Source: Podocnemis expansa (taxonomy: Eukaryota > Chordata > Testudines > Podocnemididae). Taken from it: a DNA stretch of 64,000 nt. Below are positions 10,462 to 21,913 of the stretch, piece by piece. The stretch is from the NCBI GenBank assembly GCA_007922195.1, contig ML681989.1, positions 49,994,180 through 50,058,179 on the forward strand. Reading direction: 5' to 3'. Below the pieces are notes generated by a model that ran no database searches, had not been told where the DNA came from, and was given only the letters and a program-made list of their open reading frames with translations. Each line of letters opens with the position of its first letter. Positions within the stretch are counted from its first letter, which is position 1. The translations under genes and the position numbers were made by a program.

Positions 10462-10530
10462 GAGTTTTCAAAGATAATGGCCAACGGTACTGCTATCTCA
10501 TCAGCCAAGGGGTAGCTTTTACCCCTTAAC
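10462..10530 (-). pseudogene. CR1 LINE reverse-transcriptase fragment, right of the gap
   Basis: The minus strand encodes MADEIAVPLAIIFEN just before the gap. This is the CR1 ORF2 segment 'LAdeiAePLaiIFe' that precedes the reverse-transcriptase fingers. It belongs with the 3' end at 9892-10061. The CR1 sequence between these landmarks is normally well over 400 bp. Confidence 0.7.
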
Positions 10531-10880
10531 TAACCCAAACAGATTTGGAACAAGCAGAGAATAGCATATCACCAAAGACAGTATTTCATATTTCCCTTCA
10601 GTATAATTACAGATATTGACAGATTTGTGATCAGATTAACCCCAATTGCCATTACCCACTGTGCCCTGCACCCACTATGCTAATACCTAATTGTGTTCTT
10701 TGTGTTCATGCTAATACAGGATCCATGAAGATCAGTTGCCCTCCCTTCAGAAGCTGTTAGGCACAGTTTCTAAGCCTGCCTTACAATAGGATCAATATTT
10801 GCCCTGTTTTTAAGATAAAATTAAAGTGCGCAATGAATTTTAAGCTTAGTCTTTTTGGAGTAGGTAAAAGTATGTGGTTA
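10531..10880. other. No gene recognised
   Basis: AT-rich DNA without family assignment. Confidence 0.5.
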
Positions 10881-10957
10881 TATGCCTCAGTGCAGCTCTC
10901 AAAGGTTTAATAATTGACTTGTGCAGCTCTTGAGTTCCATAAGTTTGGCCACTCCTG
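10881..10957. mobile_element. hAT-like right end (AGTTTGGCCACTCCTG)
   Basis: Contains GTGCAGCTCT twice and ends in the inverted complement of the terminus at 6891. It may be the other end of that element. Confidence 0.45.
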
Positions 10958-10971
10958 AATAACCTAAGGGC

Positions 10972-11150
10972 AGTGTCCACACATGTGCTTTGTCGCAAAA
11001 ACATTGCCAAGAAAGGCTGTATGCCTCTTGTCTGGGTGGTTTTATTTTGTCAGCAAAACAAAATGGTCATTGCAGTGTGTACACAGGGATTGCTTCGTTG
11101 GCAAAAGTTACCTTTGGCCAACAAAACTTTCCAGGGTGTACAAGGTCTAA
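10972..11150. mobile_element. MITE-like repeat with TTTTGTC-GCAAAA palindromes
   Basis: Its ends carry GTCCACACATGTG and the inverse of TTGTACACCCTGGAAAG. The interior has repeated TTTTGTCAGCAAAAC and TTCGTTGGCAAAAG words. It is related in inverted orientation to 5915-6190. Confidence 0.5.
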
Positions 11151-11394
11151 GTCTCTTTCCCAGGTAACTTTTCCTTTTATTTGACTGCATTTAAAGCCAT
11201 TTTGCATTTCACTGGTGCTCTCCTTCCCAAGTCACCTTTTGGGTAGTTTCCACAGAACTGGTTGAGCCACTTTTTAATAATTGCAGCAGGAAAAAAGATG
11301 GAAACTTATCAAGCTCTCAGGGGAGTATGCAGGAGTTAAAGTATAATTTGGCATGCCCTGGAACCCTCCTAATTCGGTGGGCCCCCTTCCCTAA

Positions 11395-11630
11395 TGGGTG
11401 GGTCCCCTCCCACACATCTGGGCCCCCCTTCCTGCACTTCCAGGACCCCCTCCCACACCCCAGCTACTGCCCCCAATATCCATTCCCCTGTCCCCAAAAT
11501 CTACCCCTAGCTCCCAAAACCACCCCTCCCCCAATACCCACCTTGAATACCCACCCTCTGCCCCCAATACCCCCCATCCCCAATACCCACCCCCAGCTCT
11601 GGTGCCCCCAATACTCCCCCACCCCAGCAC
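11395..11630. repeat. C-rich minisatellite
   Basis: Variants of CCCCCAATACCCAC recur about ten times. The proline-rich and glycine-rich frames here come from the repeat. Confidence 0.75.
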
Positions 11631-11799
11631 AAGCCGGGCTGCCCTGGTGCTCACCGGCAGCACGCTGGGCCGGGAAACTGAAGCCTGCGCGTGTGTAGGG
11701 GAGCCTACCCCTCTCCCCTACCTGCCGGAATATGGTAGAACACCATTCCAGGGCCCACAATTTTTAGGGGCCCAGCATTCCAAATCTAATGAAGCTAGA

Positions 11800-11929
11800 C
11801 ATTTCCCCATACATGTAGTAGCTAGCACCTCTGCTTAACATGCAGAAGGTCCTGGGTTTAATTCCCAGGGGGTTGGACTCGATGATCTCACGAGGTCCCT
11901 TCCAGCCCTATGATTTGATTTGATTGCAC
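11800..11929 (+). mobile_element. tRNA-derived SINE with CR1-like tail
   Basis: CTGCTTAACATGCAG forms a 4-bp anticodon-type stem with a 7-base loop, followed by the pol III B-box-like GGGTTTAATTCCC. The 3' part GGGGTTGGACTCGATGATCT...CCCTATGATT is the CR1 3' end, ending in a TGATT repeat. Turtle tRNA-type SINEs sharing the 3' end of a CR1 LINE are established. The tRNA 5' end is eroded. Confidence 0.85.
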
Positions 11930-11947
11930 CTCATCCTGTCATCACAT

Positions 11948-12345
11948 GGGCTATGTCTACACTACAGGGCTTTATTAAAATGGCTTAATACGGCCAACTT
12001 TATTAAGCTAGTTTAGAGCAGTCACACTCAAAATGCCAGGAGACTGCCCCCATCCGCACTGGCAGTTGCTAGGTCACGCTAGGAGTGGTGCATTGTGGGT
12101 AGCTGGCCCACAGTGCACCACAGCAGAAGCACTCCTCTGTCCCAGCCACTCTTTTACTACAAGAAGTGAGTGACCACACCACTCTTCATACTGTGTGTGG
12201 CAACAGGGAAGTCAGGGAGCCTGACATGGCCCAGCAATGTGCCAGCACAGCTCTGCACACCCTCCCTGCATTGTCTAGACTCCTCCCACTCTGGACCACA
12301 TGGCACAGGGCAACTGCCAGTGCAGGGGCAGGGTCCAGCAGTTGT
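11948..12345. mobile_element. Palindromic-core element, AAGTCGACTT family (decayed)
   Basis: It starts GGGCTATGTCTACACTACAG. CGCACTGGCAGTTGC at 12055-12069 is mirrored by GCAACTGCCAGTGC at 12311-12324. It shares GCTAGGTCA...GAAGTGGTGC-type wording with 49159-49432. The right terminus is not recognisable. Confidence 0.5.
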
Positions 12346-12489
12346 TAAGACTCATACACCGGGAAACAGCACATAGAGGAAAGTAATGTCAACTCACCTG
12401 TTGTAATTGGAAAAAAATCCATAGTCACAATTTAATCCTGCTTTCACACAATCTAATCTAAAAGAAATAGCAGCTTTTTTTCTTTCTAT

Positions 12490-12716
12490 GTGATGTTTCC
12501 CAGTGTTTGAATCTTAACAATTGCTTTGATTTGCTGGTACAGTGTGACCAGATCCCATGTCTTACACTCCCCTGCATTTATTTCCTACCATTCTGTAAGT
12601 TCCCCCATCTTCAATCTGTCTGACAAAATGGGATTTTCTCCCACGAAAGCTCATCCAATAAATAAATTTGTTAGTCTTAAACAGTGCCTCTGGACTCCTT
12701 GTTTGTTTTACAACAA
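12490..12716 (+). mobile_element. 3'-anchored retroposon with upstream extension
   Basis: CACTCCCCTGCATTTATTT and TTCTGTAAG precede CTGACAAAATGGGATTTTCTC, CACGAAAGCTCATCC, TTTGTTAGTCTTAAA and GGACTCCTTGTTTG. The same order occurs at 45790-46000 and in reverse at 61353-61560. The 3' terminus is missing. Confidence 0.65.
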
Positions 12717-12721
12717 TATCG

Positions 12722-13104
12722 GGGGGGTCAGGCTGAGAAGGGGAGAGACACACAGGGCTGTGCTGAGAAGGGCAAGGGGAAAGACACGCAGGGTTAGGCT
12801 GAGAAGGGAAGACACACAGGGTCAGGCTGAGAAGAGGGAGACATGCAGGATTAGGTGGAAAAGGGCAAGGGGGTGGACACAGGTTTGGGCAGAGAAAGGA
12901 AGAGATACACACGGTCAGGCTGAGAAGAGAGGGAGATGTGGGGTCGGGCTGAGAAGGGGGAAAGATGCCAGATCAGGTCAAGCTGGAGAAGGGAGAGACA
13001 TGCAGTGTCGGGCTGACAACGAGGAGAGATGTGGGGTCGGGCTGAGAAGGGGAGAGATGAAAGTCGGGCTGAGGAGGGTGGAAGGTGTCAGCTCAGGTCA
13101 AGGG
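12722..13104. repeat. Minisatellite, about 30-bp units
   Basis: GGGTCAGGCTGAGAAGGG followed by GAGACACACA variants recur roughly twelve times. The 202-codon frame across it is an arginine/glycine-rich artefact. It fills the interval between the retroposon and the next palindromic element. Confidence 0.85.
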
Positions 13105-13516
13105 AACACTGGTTGTTTCGAAATAAAAAACTGAATGTCCACACGTTTTCTTATTTCAAAATGACAGGCTCTGTCATTTCGAAATAAGAACCGTCATTTC
13201 AAAACAGCTTAAACCCCATTCATTTTGAAATGGCTGTTATTTTGAAATAGTTATTTCGAAATAATGCCGTTTGGACATGTTGTTTCAAAACAACACCATT
13301 GTTTTGAAACAACTGTTTCGAAACAACACGTCCAAATGGCCTTATTTCGAAATAACCATTTCAAAAAAACAGCTGTTTCGAAAGCAGGTTTTCCCTTAAT
13401 TCGAATTAACATTTTCTTAATTTGAATTAACTTATTTTGAAATAAGGACTTTATTTTGAAATAACTCATTTTGAAATAACTTATTTCGAAATAAGGATGT
13501 ATGTGTGGACATAGGC
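13105..13516. mobile_element. Palindromic-core element, TTCGAA family (copy 1)
   Basis: Packed with TTATTTCGAAATAA-type words and their CpG-decayed forms (TTTCAAAATAA, TTTTGAAATAA). The right end is GTGTGGACATAGGCC. The left end, present in other copies as GGGTATGTCCACAC, is missing. No coding capacity. Confidence 0.75.
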
Positions 13517-13638
13517 CTAGGCTGTAGTCCTAGGATACAGGGCTGCAGAGCTGGGCTACGGCATGGGGAGTTTGGATGTGTTGCACACAACTGTGTTGTG
13601 CCTTCTCTCTAGCCCCCATTCCTATATTTCATCTAGCT

Positions 13639-13848
13639 AGGAGGCCAATTAAGTCGACTTAAGCCAACTCCTGGTCTACATCAACTTAAGTCGACTTAAT
13701 AAAGTTGACTTAACTGCTGAGTTGACTTTTCAAGTGAGAGTTACTAAGTTGACTTAAGCAAACACTTAATATCTTAACTTAATATCTTCTCAGTGTGGCC
13801 AGGGCTTTGTTTAAGTCAACTTAAAGGGCTTTAAGTCAACTTAAACCT
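13639..13848. mobile_element. Palindromic-core element, AAGTCGACTT family
   Basis: Contains TTAAGTCGACTTAA at several positions plus one-base variants. GGAGGCCAATTAAGTCGACT is shared with 49207. The ends are decayed. It lies 120 bp from copy 1 of the TTCGAA family. Confidence 0.65.
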
Positions 13849-14044
13849 GTAGCATTAGACAGACCCAAGATGTGCTACCTTATACTTCAGCAACAATCTC
13901 TCCACCCGTGGACGACTGTGTAGGAGCCACTTCAAAGTCTGCCAGGGCCATACACTTCATCTTCTGGGAGTTCAGCAATTCAGGGGTGCAGCAGGGTGTC
14001 TTTTCAATGACTGAAACACCAACAAGGTAGGTCAGTGTTCTTAG

Positions 14045-14279
14045 AAAAAAAACCAAGGAGTCATGTGTCACTTAAAGACTAACAGATTTATTTTTTGCAT
14101 GAGCTTTCATGAGAGAAAATCCTAGTTCGTCAGATGCTTCGAAGCATCTGACAAAGTGGGATTTTTTCCCACGAAAGCTCATGTGAAAAATAAATCTGTT
14201 AGTCTTTTTAAGTGACACATGACTCCTTGGGGTTTTTTTTGCTGGACTAGACTAACACAGCTATCCCTTTGGAAATTGA
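14045..14279. mobile_element. Head-to-head inverted 3'-anchored retroposon
   Basis: A minus-oriented unit (14045-14140) meets a plus-oriented unit (14141-14279) at a 24-bp perfect palindrome (14129-14152, centre CTTCGAAG). The plus unit ends GACTAACACAGCTATCCC then TTTGGAAATTGA. Perfect 12-bp direct repeats CAGTGTTCTTAG flank the insert at 14033-14044 and 14280-14291. Confidence 0.85.
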
Positions 14280-14768
14280 CAGTGTTCTTAGGCCCCCTTT
14301 GTCCAGGGAATGAATGAGGCCAATATAAGCTTCCTTTGCAAAGCCACCCTGTCACCTTGGACATCATTTCCCCTTCCTTTCACTCATATCCAGGAGCCCT
14401 CCAACTGTTTTCAGGTAGAATCAACAAGATCTCTTGACTTAAGTAAGCTAAGAGCTCCCCATCAGACTCCCAGCTTTGCTCTTGGGTCCCTGCCCCAGGC
14501 TCCTAATTAACCACCGCATTCAGAAGAATAAAGAAAACAGCCCCAAGAGAAGGGAAGCAGCCACCTTTGAACATCAGTATTGCTCCATGAAAAACACATG
14601 AGAGAGACGCATCAATGGCAATACCTTTAGCTATAAAGAAGGACAGTAGGAACTTTCTCTTTCCCACTTGTTTGACGTATACCTCAACTACATTCAGCAG
14701 GAATTCTTCAAGAAAACCTTGGTCCAATCAATGCTAATCTCACTTTCCACTGCAGTTAAATTTGTGGT

Positions 14769-14853
14769 AAAAACAAAGTCCTAGGGCACCATAAAGACAA
14801 ACAGATTTCTTTGGGCATAAGCTTTCATGAGTTCCAACCCACTTGTCAGAAGC
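14769..14853 (-). mobile_element. Truncated 3'-anchored retroposon, older variant
   Basis: On the minus strand it contains CATGAAAGCTTATGCCC and CAAAGAAATCTG. Perfect 11-bp duplications AAATTTGTGGT lie at 14758-14768 and 14854-14864. The GCTTATGCCC wording differs from the GCTCATGC of its relatives. Confidence 0.7.
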
Positions 14854-14864
14854 AAATTTGTGGT

Positions 14865-17416
14865 GTTACTACTGGTTTTCACAGCAGCACTAGTGAATGT
14901 AGAAGAGCCCTTCCAGCTAGGTGTGGGGGAGGAGAGAGAATACTAACTAAACATTCTCAAGTCACCACACTCATTAACCCAGAGAATGGCTGATTTGATT
15001 ATCTGATTGGGTGCTGAGTAGGGCACTCAGTTCCTTGAGGCAAGCTTGTTAGCATGTTTTTTTGAAATGCCAAGTTTTCTTATGATTCTGAATAAACATG
15101 GAATAAGCAAATACATATTATTCTTATTCTTTCTTTTTAAAAAATCTTTTTGATGAACAAACCAACATAGTCAGAAAGTGCAGAACAAAAAACAAAATTG
15201 TCTTACACTACAGCTATGTTATTATTACTTTTTTTCCCACTATCTTGCACATCATCATTTGGAAATATGTATACTAGCAGTGTTGCCACCTCTTGTGATT
15301 TTATTGTCTTGTGCTATTTAGAGGTTTTCTTAAAGCCACAACTTCTGGAGTCCTGTGATAATTTGAGACTCTTAGCTTTCATTTGTTAAAAGAAAGTAAG
15401 TTCCTAATTCTACTGGTTGCAAGAAAACATTGAAAGCTGAACCATAAGAGCTCATGGTTTGGCATGGGGAGGGCTGATTCATAATTGTTGAATGATTGGG
15501 CTTAGGAAGACTATATTAGGTTTAAAAAGAGAGGTTTCTTGATTACACTACAAAATGTAAATGTAGCAGCTGACTTGTATAATGAAGATCTAAAAGCACC
15601 TGCTACATCAATCCATCTATAGTGGGGATATAGTATGTACTACAGTTCTGACTGCTGATCATCAGCCAACAAAGCAACCATACTGGTGCAAGACCCTCTT
15701 GTAGACAAGGCAAGTCAAGCTGTGATTTGTTCCAGTGCCACTACACCACTGGCTGAGCCTCGTTCCCTGGAATTAGGTCACATTCTCAGTGGGGACAAAG
15801 CTTTCTTTATACAGCAGTTTGTATAGAAATCTGTTAGGAATTACTTGTATATCAGCAACATTCACTGATGTCACAAGAAGCAAGAATTCTTGGTTGATGC
15901 TGCTAAGTGCCAGTTTTAGCTAGTCTTTGAGCTAAAGCAAATATGCTAGGTCCCCAGGAACTGTATTTTTAAAGAAATAGGTCAAATTTATCCCTGCATT
16001 GCCCCATATGGAGTTACACACAGGATGCAGTCAACCGACTGTCTTTGGATACCACGTTTCAAAGACCTGACAGGAAGAATGTGCTGTTATTTACTAGGGA
16101 CAGGTCCAAAACAACTCACCAAAGGGGCAAAACTCCTGTACTTTGAAACATCCATAATCCAGGCCTGAATCTTGCAGTTCGGTCCTGTTGCTAGCAAGCA
16201 TAGTAGGGGCAAAGTAACTTTCCACAAGTAGGACAATGGTAACAAAGGCAACACATCGCTATGTGGATAGGGCATATATGTTGCAGTTTCCATCCATGAT
16301 ACCTATTCATTTTGGTGCTGTCATCTGCCAGTTTCATCTCTGGGCCCCCAGCCCCTCCACCACTGCACCTGTCAGTTTATCAGATAGCATGCTCCACCGA
16401 GCATCAGGCAAGTGCTTTGCACAGAACACATCTCCCTAGGGTCATTCAAAGGGGCCCACTCTGTGTGCATGGCAGTGCACTGATAGAGCCACAGACACCA
16501 TCTGCCACACAGGGGTAAGGTTTGGCTGCAGCATGGGTGCTACACTGCCATCTCTGAGTGGGATTGCTCCCCAGGCTATAGCAAGGATACACAGCTATAG
16601 ATGCAGGCCAGGCTCTGTAGTTCCAGAAGGCTCTGTGCCAGCGAGCTACACTGGATAAGGATTTGAGCCCAGATTTGGAAGAATCTTCTTGGCTGCTGCT
16701 GCCACATGAGTGAACCCACATCATGTAACTAGCACTCTTGGAAACTAGCAGGAGTTTCAAGTGCTGGCGGTGCCAAGTGGAGGCTGATGTGAGCGCTAGA
16801 AACTAGCAAATATATACAAAAGTCTAGTTCATGACACCCCAGATGAGAGGGGAACTACATTTTATGAAAGAGAAATTGTGCTGCTGGATCCTGTCATAGC
16901 CCTAAATTGCCTGGAATAATTTCAAATGGGGCTTTTCCTGAAAGAATAGGTAGATTGGCCAGGAAGGACTGAAATAGCTCTGCCACATAACCTCCTTGCT
17001 GTGCTGACTTTTAATAGCTCAGAGCACAGGCAGGAAAATGCAGACATGGTGAGTCACAATGTAAACCCCCCACCACCCTTTTTTTTTAAGTAGGATCACT
17101 GAGCCATCAGTCAATTACTTGAAGAGACACTCTAATTGGGCATCCAATTGTTTTCCCAGCTGCTCCTGTGCTTGACTTTGATATCAGACTTTGGAGCAGA
17201 GCAGCATGCCTGTGAGAGAGGAATGCAGCCATAGAATAAAGGAGCCATGAAAAGACTAGTTTGTCTGTCAGAAGGGTACTGCATACATTTAAAAAAAAAA
17301 AATCAAAATATTGGCACCAAAATTTCTCAGTGTCGGAGGTGACTCCCAGATATAAATACTAGTTGGTGCCTCTCCCCACCAGCTAGGGGAAAGATCCTAA
17401 TGGGAATTAGAGTTTC
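14865..17416. other. No gene recognised
   Basis: AT-rich, apparently single-copy DNA with only short frames. An A run lies at 17291-17302. No family recognised. Confidence 0.5.
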
Positions 17417-17426
17417 TTTCAGTGGA

Positions 17427-17483
17427 AAGTTCATGAGATAAATAAATTTGTTAGTCTTTAAGTGCCATGGAAATCTCTGCTTG
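17427..17483 (+). mobile_element. 57-bp fragment of the 3'-anchored retroposon
   Basis: AAGTTCATGAGATAAATAAA followed by TTTGTTAGTCTTTAAGTGCC matches the family. Perfect 10-bp direct repeats TTTCAGTGGA at 17417-17426 and 17484-17493 show it inserted as such a short piece. Confidence 0.7.
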
Positions 17484-17779
17484 TTTCAGTGGAGAAAGTT
17501 CCTTCAATCTTCAGATGAGAAAGGACACCCACCTTCGGTGCTGACGATAATCAACAATTAGTTAATATTACTTAACACTTGTGGCTTTTTCTGCCATAGA
17601 TTTCCAACTGCTTTGTAAAGGTTGGTGGATATAATTACCCCCAACTGAACAGAATGGGGAGTGGAGGGAATGAGATGCAAAGAGATTGAATGTGATTTGT
17701 GCAAAATTACATGGTAAGTCAGTGGCTGGGCTAGGCACTTAACTCAGCTTTCTTGATTTCTCCTCTGGCTGCCTGCCTT

Positions 17780-17888
17780 TAGTGTTTCTCAACAACTGGT
17801 CTGTGGTTTGGCACCAGTCCCTGAGATCTCCCTAACACAGTATAAGAAGCCGGTTCATCCATGGTATCAAAAAGGTTGAGAAACACTG
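17780..17888. mobile_element. Short hAT-Charlie-like MITE
   Basis: The ends TAGTGTTTCTCAAC and GTTGAGAAACACTG are inverted repeats of about 13 bp. There is no matching 8-bp duplication, and the left terminus may have lost its first bases. Confidence 0.6.
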
Positions 17889-18223
17889 CCCTGGAACATA
17901 GTGCCTCTCCTTTTTTCAGAAGGTCCAAAAATAATGGTCTGTACTATGCCGGCAGTGTCTAAGAATGCCCCATTGATTTCAGTGAGGAGCTCTGACTTTT
18001 GAAAAGAACAGCACAGTATTATTAGATATCACGAAGGGCTGAGAAGAGGACAAACAGATGTTTGTTTATTGATGGATAAGGCTAATGGTGACTAAAAACA
18101 CAATAATAGAATTTTTTCTAGGGACCAGAATTTGACGTCTTTGCTCATGTAGAGTATGACCGGACAACACTGACTTCAGTAGGGTTACTCACAGAGTAAG
18201 GTTGCTGGGATCTTAGTATGATA

Positions 18224-19359
18224 GGCTATGTCTACACTTAGAATGCTAGTTCGAATTAACTGAATTTGAACTAATCAAGTCGAACTAATAATTTGAATTC
18301 AGTCAATTCCAACTAACATGGCCACACTAGGAAAGCCAATTCAAACTTAGCACGTCCATGGACAAGACTTGCTAAGAAGCCAGAAGGGCCATGCCACCAC
18401 CCAATCTCCTGCCAGGCTCCAGCACTCTGAGCCCTGCACAAGAAAAAGCATCCACTCCTCAGCTCTAGCTGCAGTGCCGCTAAAGCTAGGCAGGGGATGC
18501 TTTTCCCCACAGGGCTCAGAAGGGTAGAGCTTGGCAGGGGGTGTCTTCCCCTCCCTGGGCTCTGTGGGGCTAGGGCACCCCCTTGACAGTGCTGGCCCAG
18601 CAGGGGGAGAAGGGATTCCCCCCACCTGGCTCCAGCTATGCTGCCTGGGGGGGTGTGGGGACGGGATCCCTGGGCACTGTTTCAGCCCCGCTTGCCTGCA
18701 CGGGGAAGGGATCCCCACACGCAGCTAAGGCTGCACTCCCCAGGAGCAGGGAAGGGACCTCGGATGTGGCTTCAGCCATGCACGTGGCTCCCCTTCCTGC
18801 ACCCGGGGAGCAGGGTCCAGCCCTGTACAGGGATCCCTACCTTGCACTAGCAAGTGGGGCCCAAGCCTCGTGCCAGGCTTTACTCCCTGGGCCCCAGCAG
18901 GTGGGCTGGAGCCTGCTGCAGGGGTCCTTTCTCCCCACCCAGCAGGCTCTGCAGAGCTGTGCGGGGTTCCCCCCCTCAGCCACGGGACAGGAACTTCATT
19001 GCCCCCCTGGCCAGATCTGTCTGAGTTGCGCACCTTTGGGGCTGCTTGCCCCACGTGCTGGAGGGCTGTTTTTCCTTCCAGGGTGCTATGCACCCTGGAA
19101 GGAATGTCAACCCATGTTAATTCAAACTAACAGTTAGCTTAAATTAACATGGCTGCACTGGGTCAGTTCAAACCAATGAGTTCAAATTGATCGTCACTTC
19201 AAAGGTAAACAAGGTTATACCACTTTGAAGTTAGCTTTCATCAATTCGAACTAAGGAGTTCCTTAGCTCGAATTCATAAAAGCGAGTGTGGCCATGCACT
19301 TATTTTAATTCAAATTGATCCTCATCAATTCAAATTAAATTGTATGTGTAGACATGCCC
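18224..19359. mobile_element. Palindromic-core element, TTCGAA/AATTCGAA family, 1.1 kb
   Basis: It starts GGCTATGTCTACACTTAG and ends GTGTAGACATGCCC. Outer zones (18240-18350, 19110-19345) are built from AATTCGAA, TTCAAACTAA and TAGTTCGAA-type words. The centre is about 750 bp of GC-rich DNA with repeated GGGGA(A/T)CC phrases and a 13-bp-arm hairpin at 19074-19102. The 184-codon frame in the centre looks like GC-rich chance. Confidence 0.7.
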
Positions 19360-20160
19360 ATAGATTTTTTTTTCTGTCAAAGACTGGAATATTTGCCTCA
19401 CATTATGATAACCATCTACTTCGGTCCCAATTAGCAGTCATCTTACATTCAGTTTCCTAGGTTTTATATGCTGTATATTTTGTAAGGTTGATCAAAGAGG
19501 CTAATAATGCTTACTGAGGACAGTGAAGATGAAAGACTGCTTTCTGGATGAATATGTCTAGGTGGCAATGTAGACGATATGGGTTTGAAAGAAACAGTGA
19601 GATCAGGCTATTGTCCAACAGAATAGGATGGAGCCTCCTAACCAGATGGAGATGAATTTCATTACATTGCTTCATTCTGTTCCATAACACTTCTAAGGGC
19701 TAAGTCTGTGTGCTATGTTATGATTCCTGGGTTTTCTTAGTGATCAGTTCACAGAATGTTACAAAACTGGCCCTCCTCAGGCTGTGCTGACTCAAGTTCT
19801 GTACCATGCAAAATTCCCTCCCATCCACAATTAGCAACTTAAATTGAAAAACTCAGGCATTTTAAGTGACTAACAGCTGACTGCAACTTGCCATATCACC
19901 AGAACAGCTGGGCCAGGCCCCTGGTTCAGCTCTGTGACACACTTTGAAATTAATGTGAATGACAAATGCTGTAAATGAATGCTTAATAAGTGCATTCTGC
20001 TACCTGCCAATGCTTTCTGTTTAGAAGGGATGGTTTCTATTAATTTGCAAAATATTCAACATTTTTCCCTGGTGTCCCTGCAGATCATTGTACTGGCGTG
20101 AGGCCAAATCCCAAGCAGAGAGCAGGATATTCCCAGAGCTGAAAGTGCCTAATTGGTCTG

Positions 20161-20194
<34 letters not shown>

Positions 20195-21449
20195 TCCCAA
20201 CCATAAAGCAACAACAGATCCATAATCACTGCTTTCAGCTACAATAGCCCTACACCGTTTCTCCCTTTACATGAAGGGTTTGGGTTGGTGAATCCTCCCA
20301 GTTGGGACCTAAGAAGCTTTTCTCTCTGAATCCTTAGCTCGTGCCCCTAAACACACACACATTGGTGTGCACTGACCAACACCCCCCCACACACACACAC
20401 ATGGCTGTCCGCCTTCTGCTCACCAAGCACACAGAGCCACGTTTATGTCCAGAGGCAGAGCAAATTTAGCAGTTTTCCCTTTTTACAGTCTGACCACGAA
20501 ACCTCATTGGGAAAAGCTCTCATTGGATGTAATGGGCTTTGACTCGGATCCTTAAGGCATTTCAATGAGATTAAAAGAGCACCTTCCCGTCCCTTCTCAC
20601 AAACATGTTCCTTTTTTCAGTATTCAAGTGGCAGCAGTTATGCCTCTTGGGCACATGCCTGTTGGATGGGGTACACAAATCCCATTAGACAGAAAGGGCT
20701 TAACGGGTAGCTATAGCACTGTCATACCATGGGTCTTCAGCACTCAGGGTCCAACCCTGTATCTGCACATGCCCCACAACGTCTCATATATTCTCACCCC
20801 CGTCACAGGGCAGAAGTTCCCAGCTCCCACCAGATGGCACCACTGTTACTTGGTAGCTCTGTGTTCTTGGAGAATCAGGGCATAGCATCCAGCCACTGAG
20901 ACTTACCCCCCCCACCCCACTCCCATCACCTTCAGCCTCTGCTTGAACCAGAAACCAGAAATGATGAAAGGCAGTGGCACCTAAACCCCTTTGAATAACG
21001 GTTCCGGAATTAGGGCAACTCCTCTAGCCTTATCTATATGGAAACTGTGAACCATTAGCACACTGAATGGACAGCAGAAACTTCATTTGCGTCAAGGATG
21101 GAACCAGAATTAGCATACTGAATGGACAACCAAGCTCCAAGGCAGGAGTCACACTGAATTCTGGGACTGGCAAAGCAAGGAAGTATTGCATGATGGGGGA
21201 TCCCTGCTCCTGAGACAAAGGAACGCATCTCTGCACACACTCAGCTCAGCAGGTATCAGACCAATTCTAGTCAAGAGACCTTCAACTGATATCCAACGTA
21301 CTAAATGTGCCTGATTGCATTGTAAGTTCCCTCAGAGGAATGCCACCCATCACCAGGAATGATCAGCTCCTATTGTCCACCTAAACAAAACACCTCTGGC
21401 ATACTCCCTTAAGTCATTATTTACCCCAAAACAGCCTAGTGTTCTGCCT
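19360..21449. other. No gene recognised; microsatellites
   Basis: (GA)n at 20161-20192 and CA runs at 20351-20361 and 20391-20400. The remainder has no recognisable family or reading frame. Confidence 0.55.
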
Positions 21450-21513
21450 TAATCATAGAATCATAGAATCATAGGGTTGGAAGGGACCCCAAGAGGTCAT
21501 CTAGTCCAACCCC
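21450..21513 (-). mobile_element. CR1 LINE 3' end, left of the second gap
   Basis: The minus strand ends in repeated CTATGATT, preceded by GGGGTTGGACTAGATGACCT. It reads directly into N at 21514. Confidence 0.9.
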
Positions 21514-21913
21514 NNNNNNNNNNNNNNNNNNNNNNNNNNNNNNNNNNNNNNNNNNNNNNNNNNNNNNNNNNNNNNNNNNNNNNNNNNNNNNNNNNNNNNN
21601 NNNNNNNNNNNNNNNNNNNNNNNNNNNNNNNNNNNNNNNNNNNNNNNNNNNNNNNNNNNNNNNNNNNNNNNNNNNNNNNNNNNNNNNNNNNNNNNNNNNN
21701 NNNNNNNNNNNNNNNNNNNNNNNNNNNNNNNNNNNNNNNNNNNNNNNNNNNNNNNNNNNNNNNNNNNNNNNNNNNNNNNNNNNNNNNNNNNNNNNNNNNN
21801 NNNNNNNNNNNNNNNNNNNNNNNNNNNNNNNNNNNNNNNNNNNNNNNNNNNNNNNNNNNNNNNNNNNNNNNNNNNNNNNNNNNNNNNNNNNNNNNNNNNN
21901 NNNNNNNNNNNNN
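21514..21913. other. Assembly gap, exactly 400 N
   Basis: Undetermined bases within a minus-strand CR1 copy whose 3' end and endonuclease region flank the gap. Confidence 0.95.

Noticed and set aside
9990..10508. Long frames crossing N runs (also at 21477-21973 and 59643-60329)
   Set aside because: Undetermined bases cannot support an open frame; only the short flanking CR1 residues are meaningful.
6891..10957. A single intact 4-kb hAT transposon
   Set aside because: Termini match in inverted orientation, but there is no transposase, the duplication is unclear, and an LTR, a CR1 and a gap lie between.
11829..11868. A functional tRNA gene
   Set aside because: The anticodon-like stem and B-box belong to a SINE fused to a CR1 tail; the 5' half and acceptor stem are not intact.
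12526..13134. 202-codon arginine/glycine-rich open frame
   Set aside because: It is a direct read-through of the 30-bp minisatellite; the residues repeat with the DNA unit.
18583..19137. 184-codon frame in GC-rich DNA
   Set aside because: Lies in the GC-rich centre of a palindromic-core element; overlapping frames on both strands are equally open.
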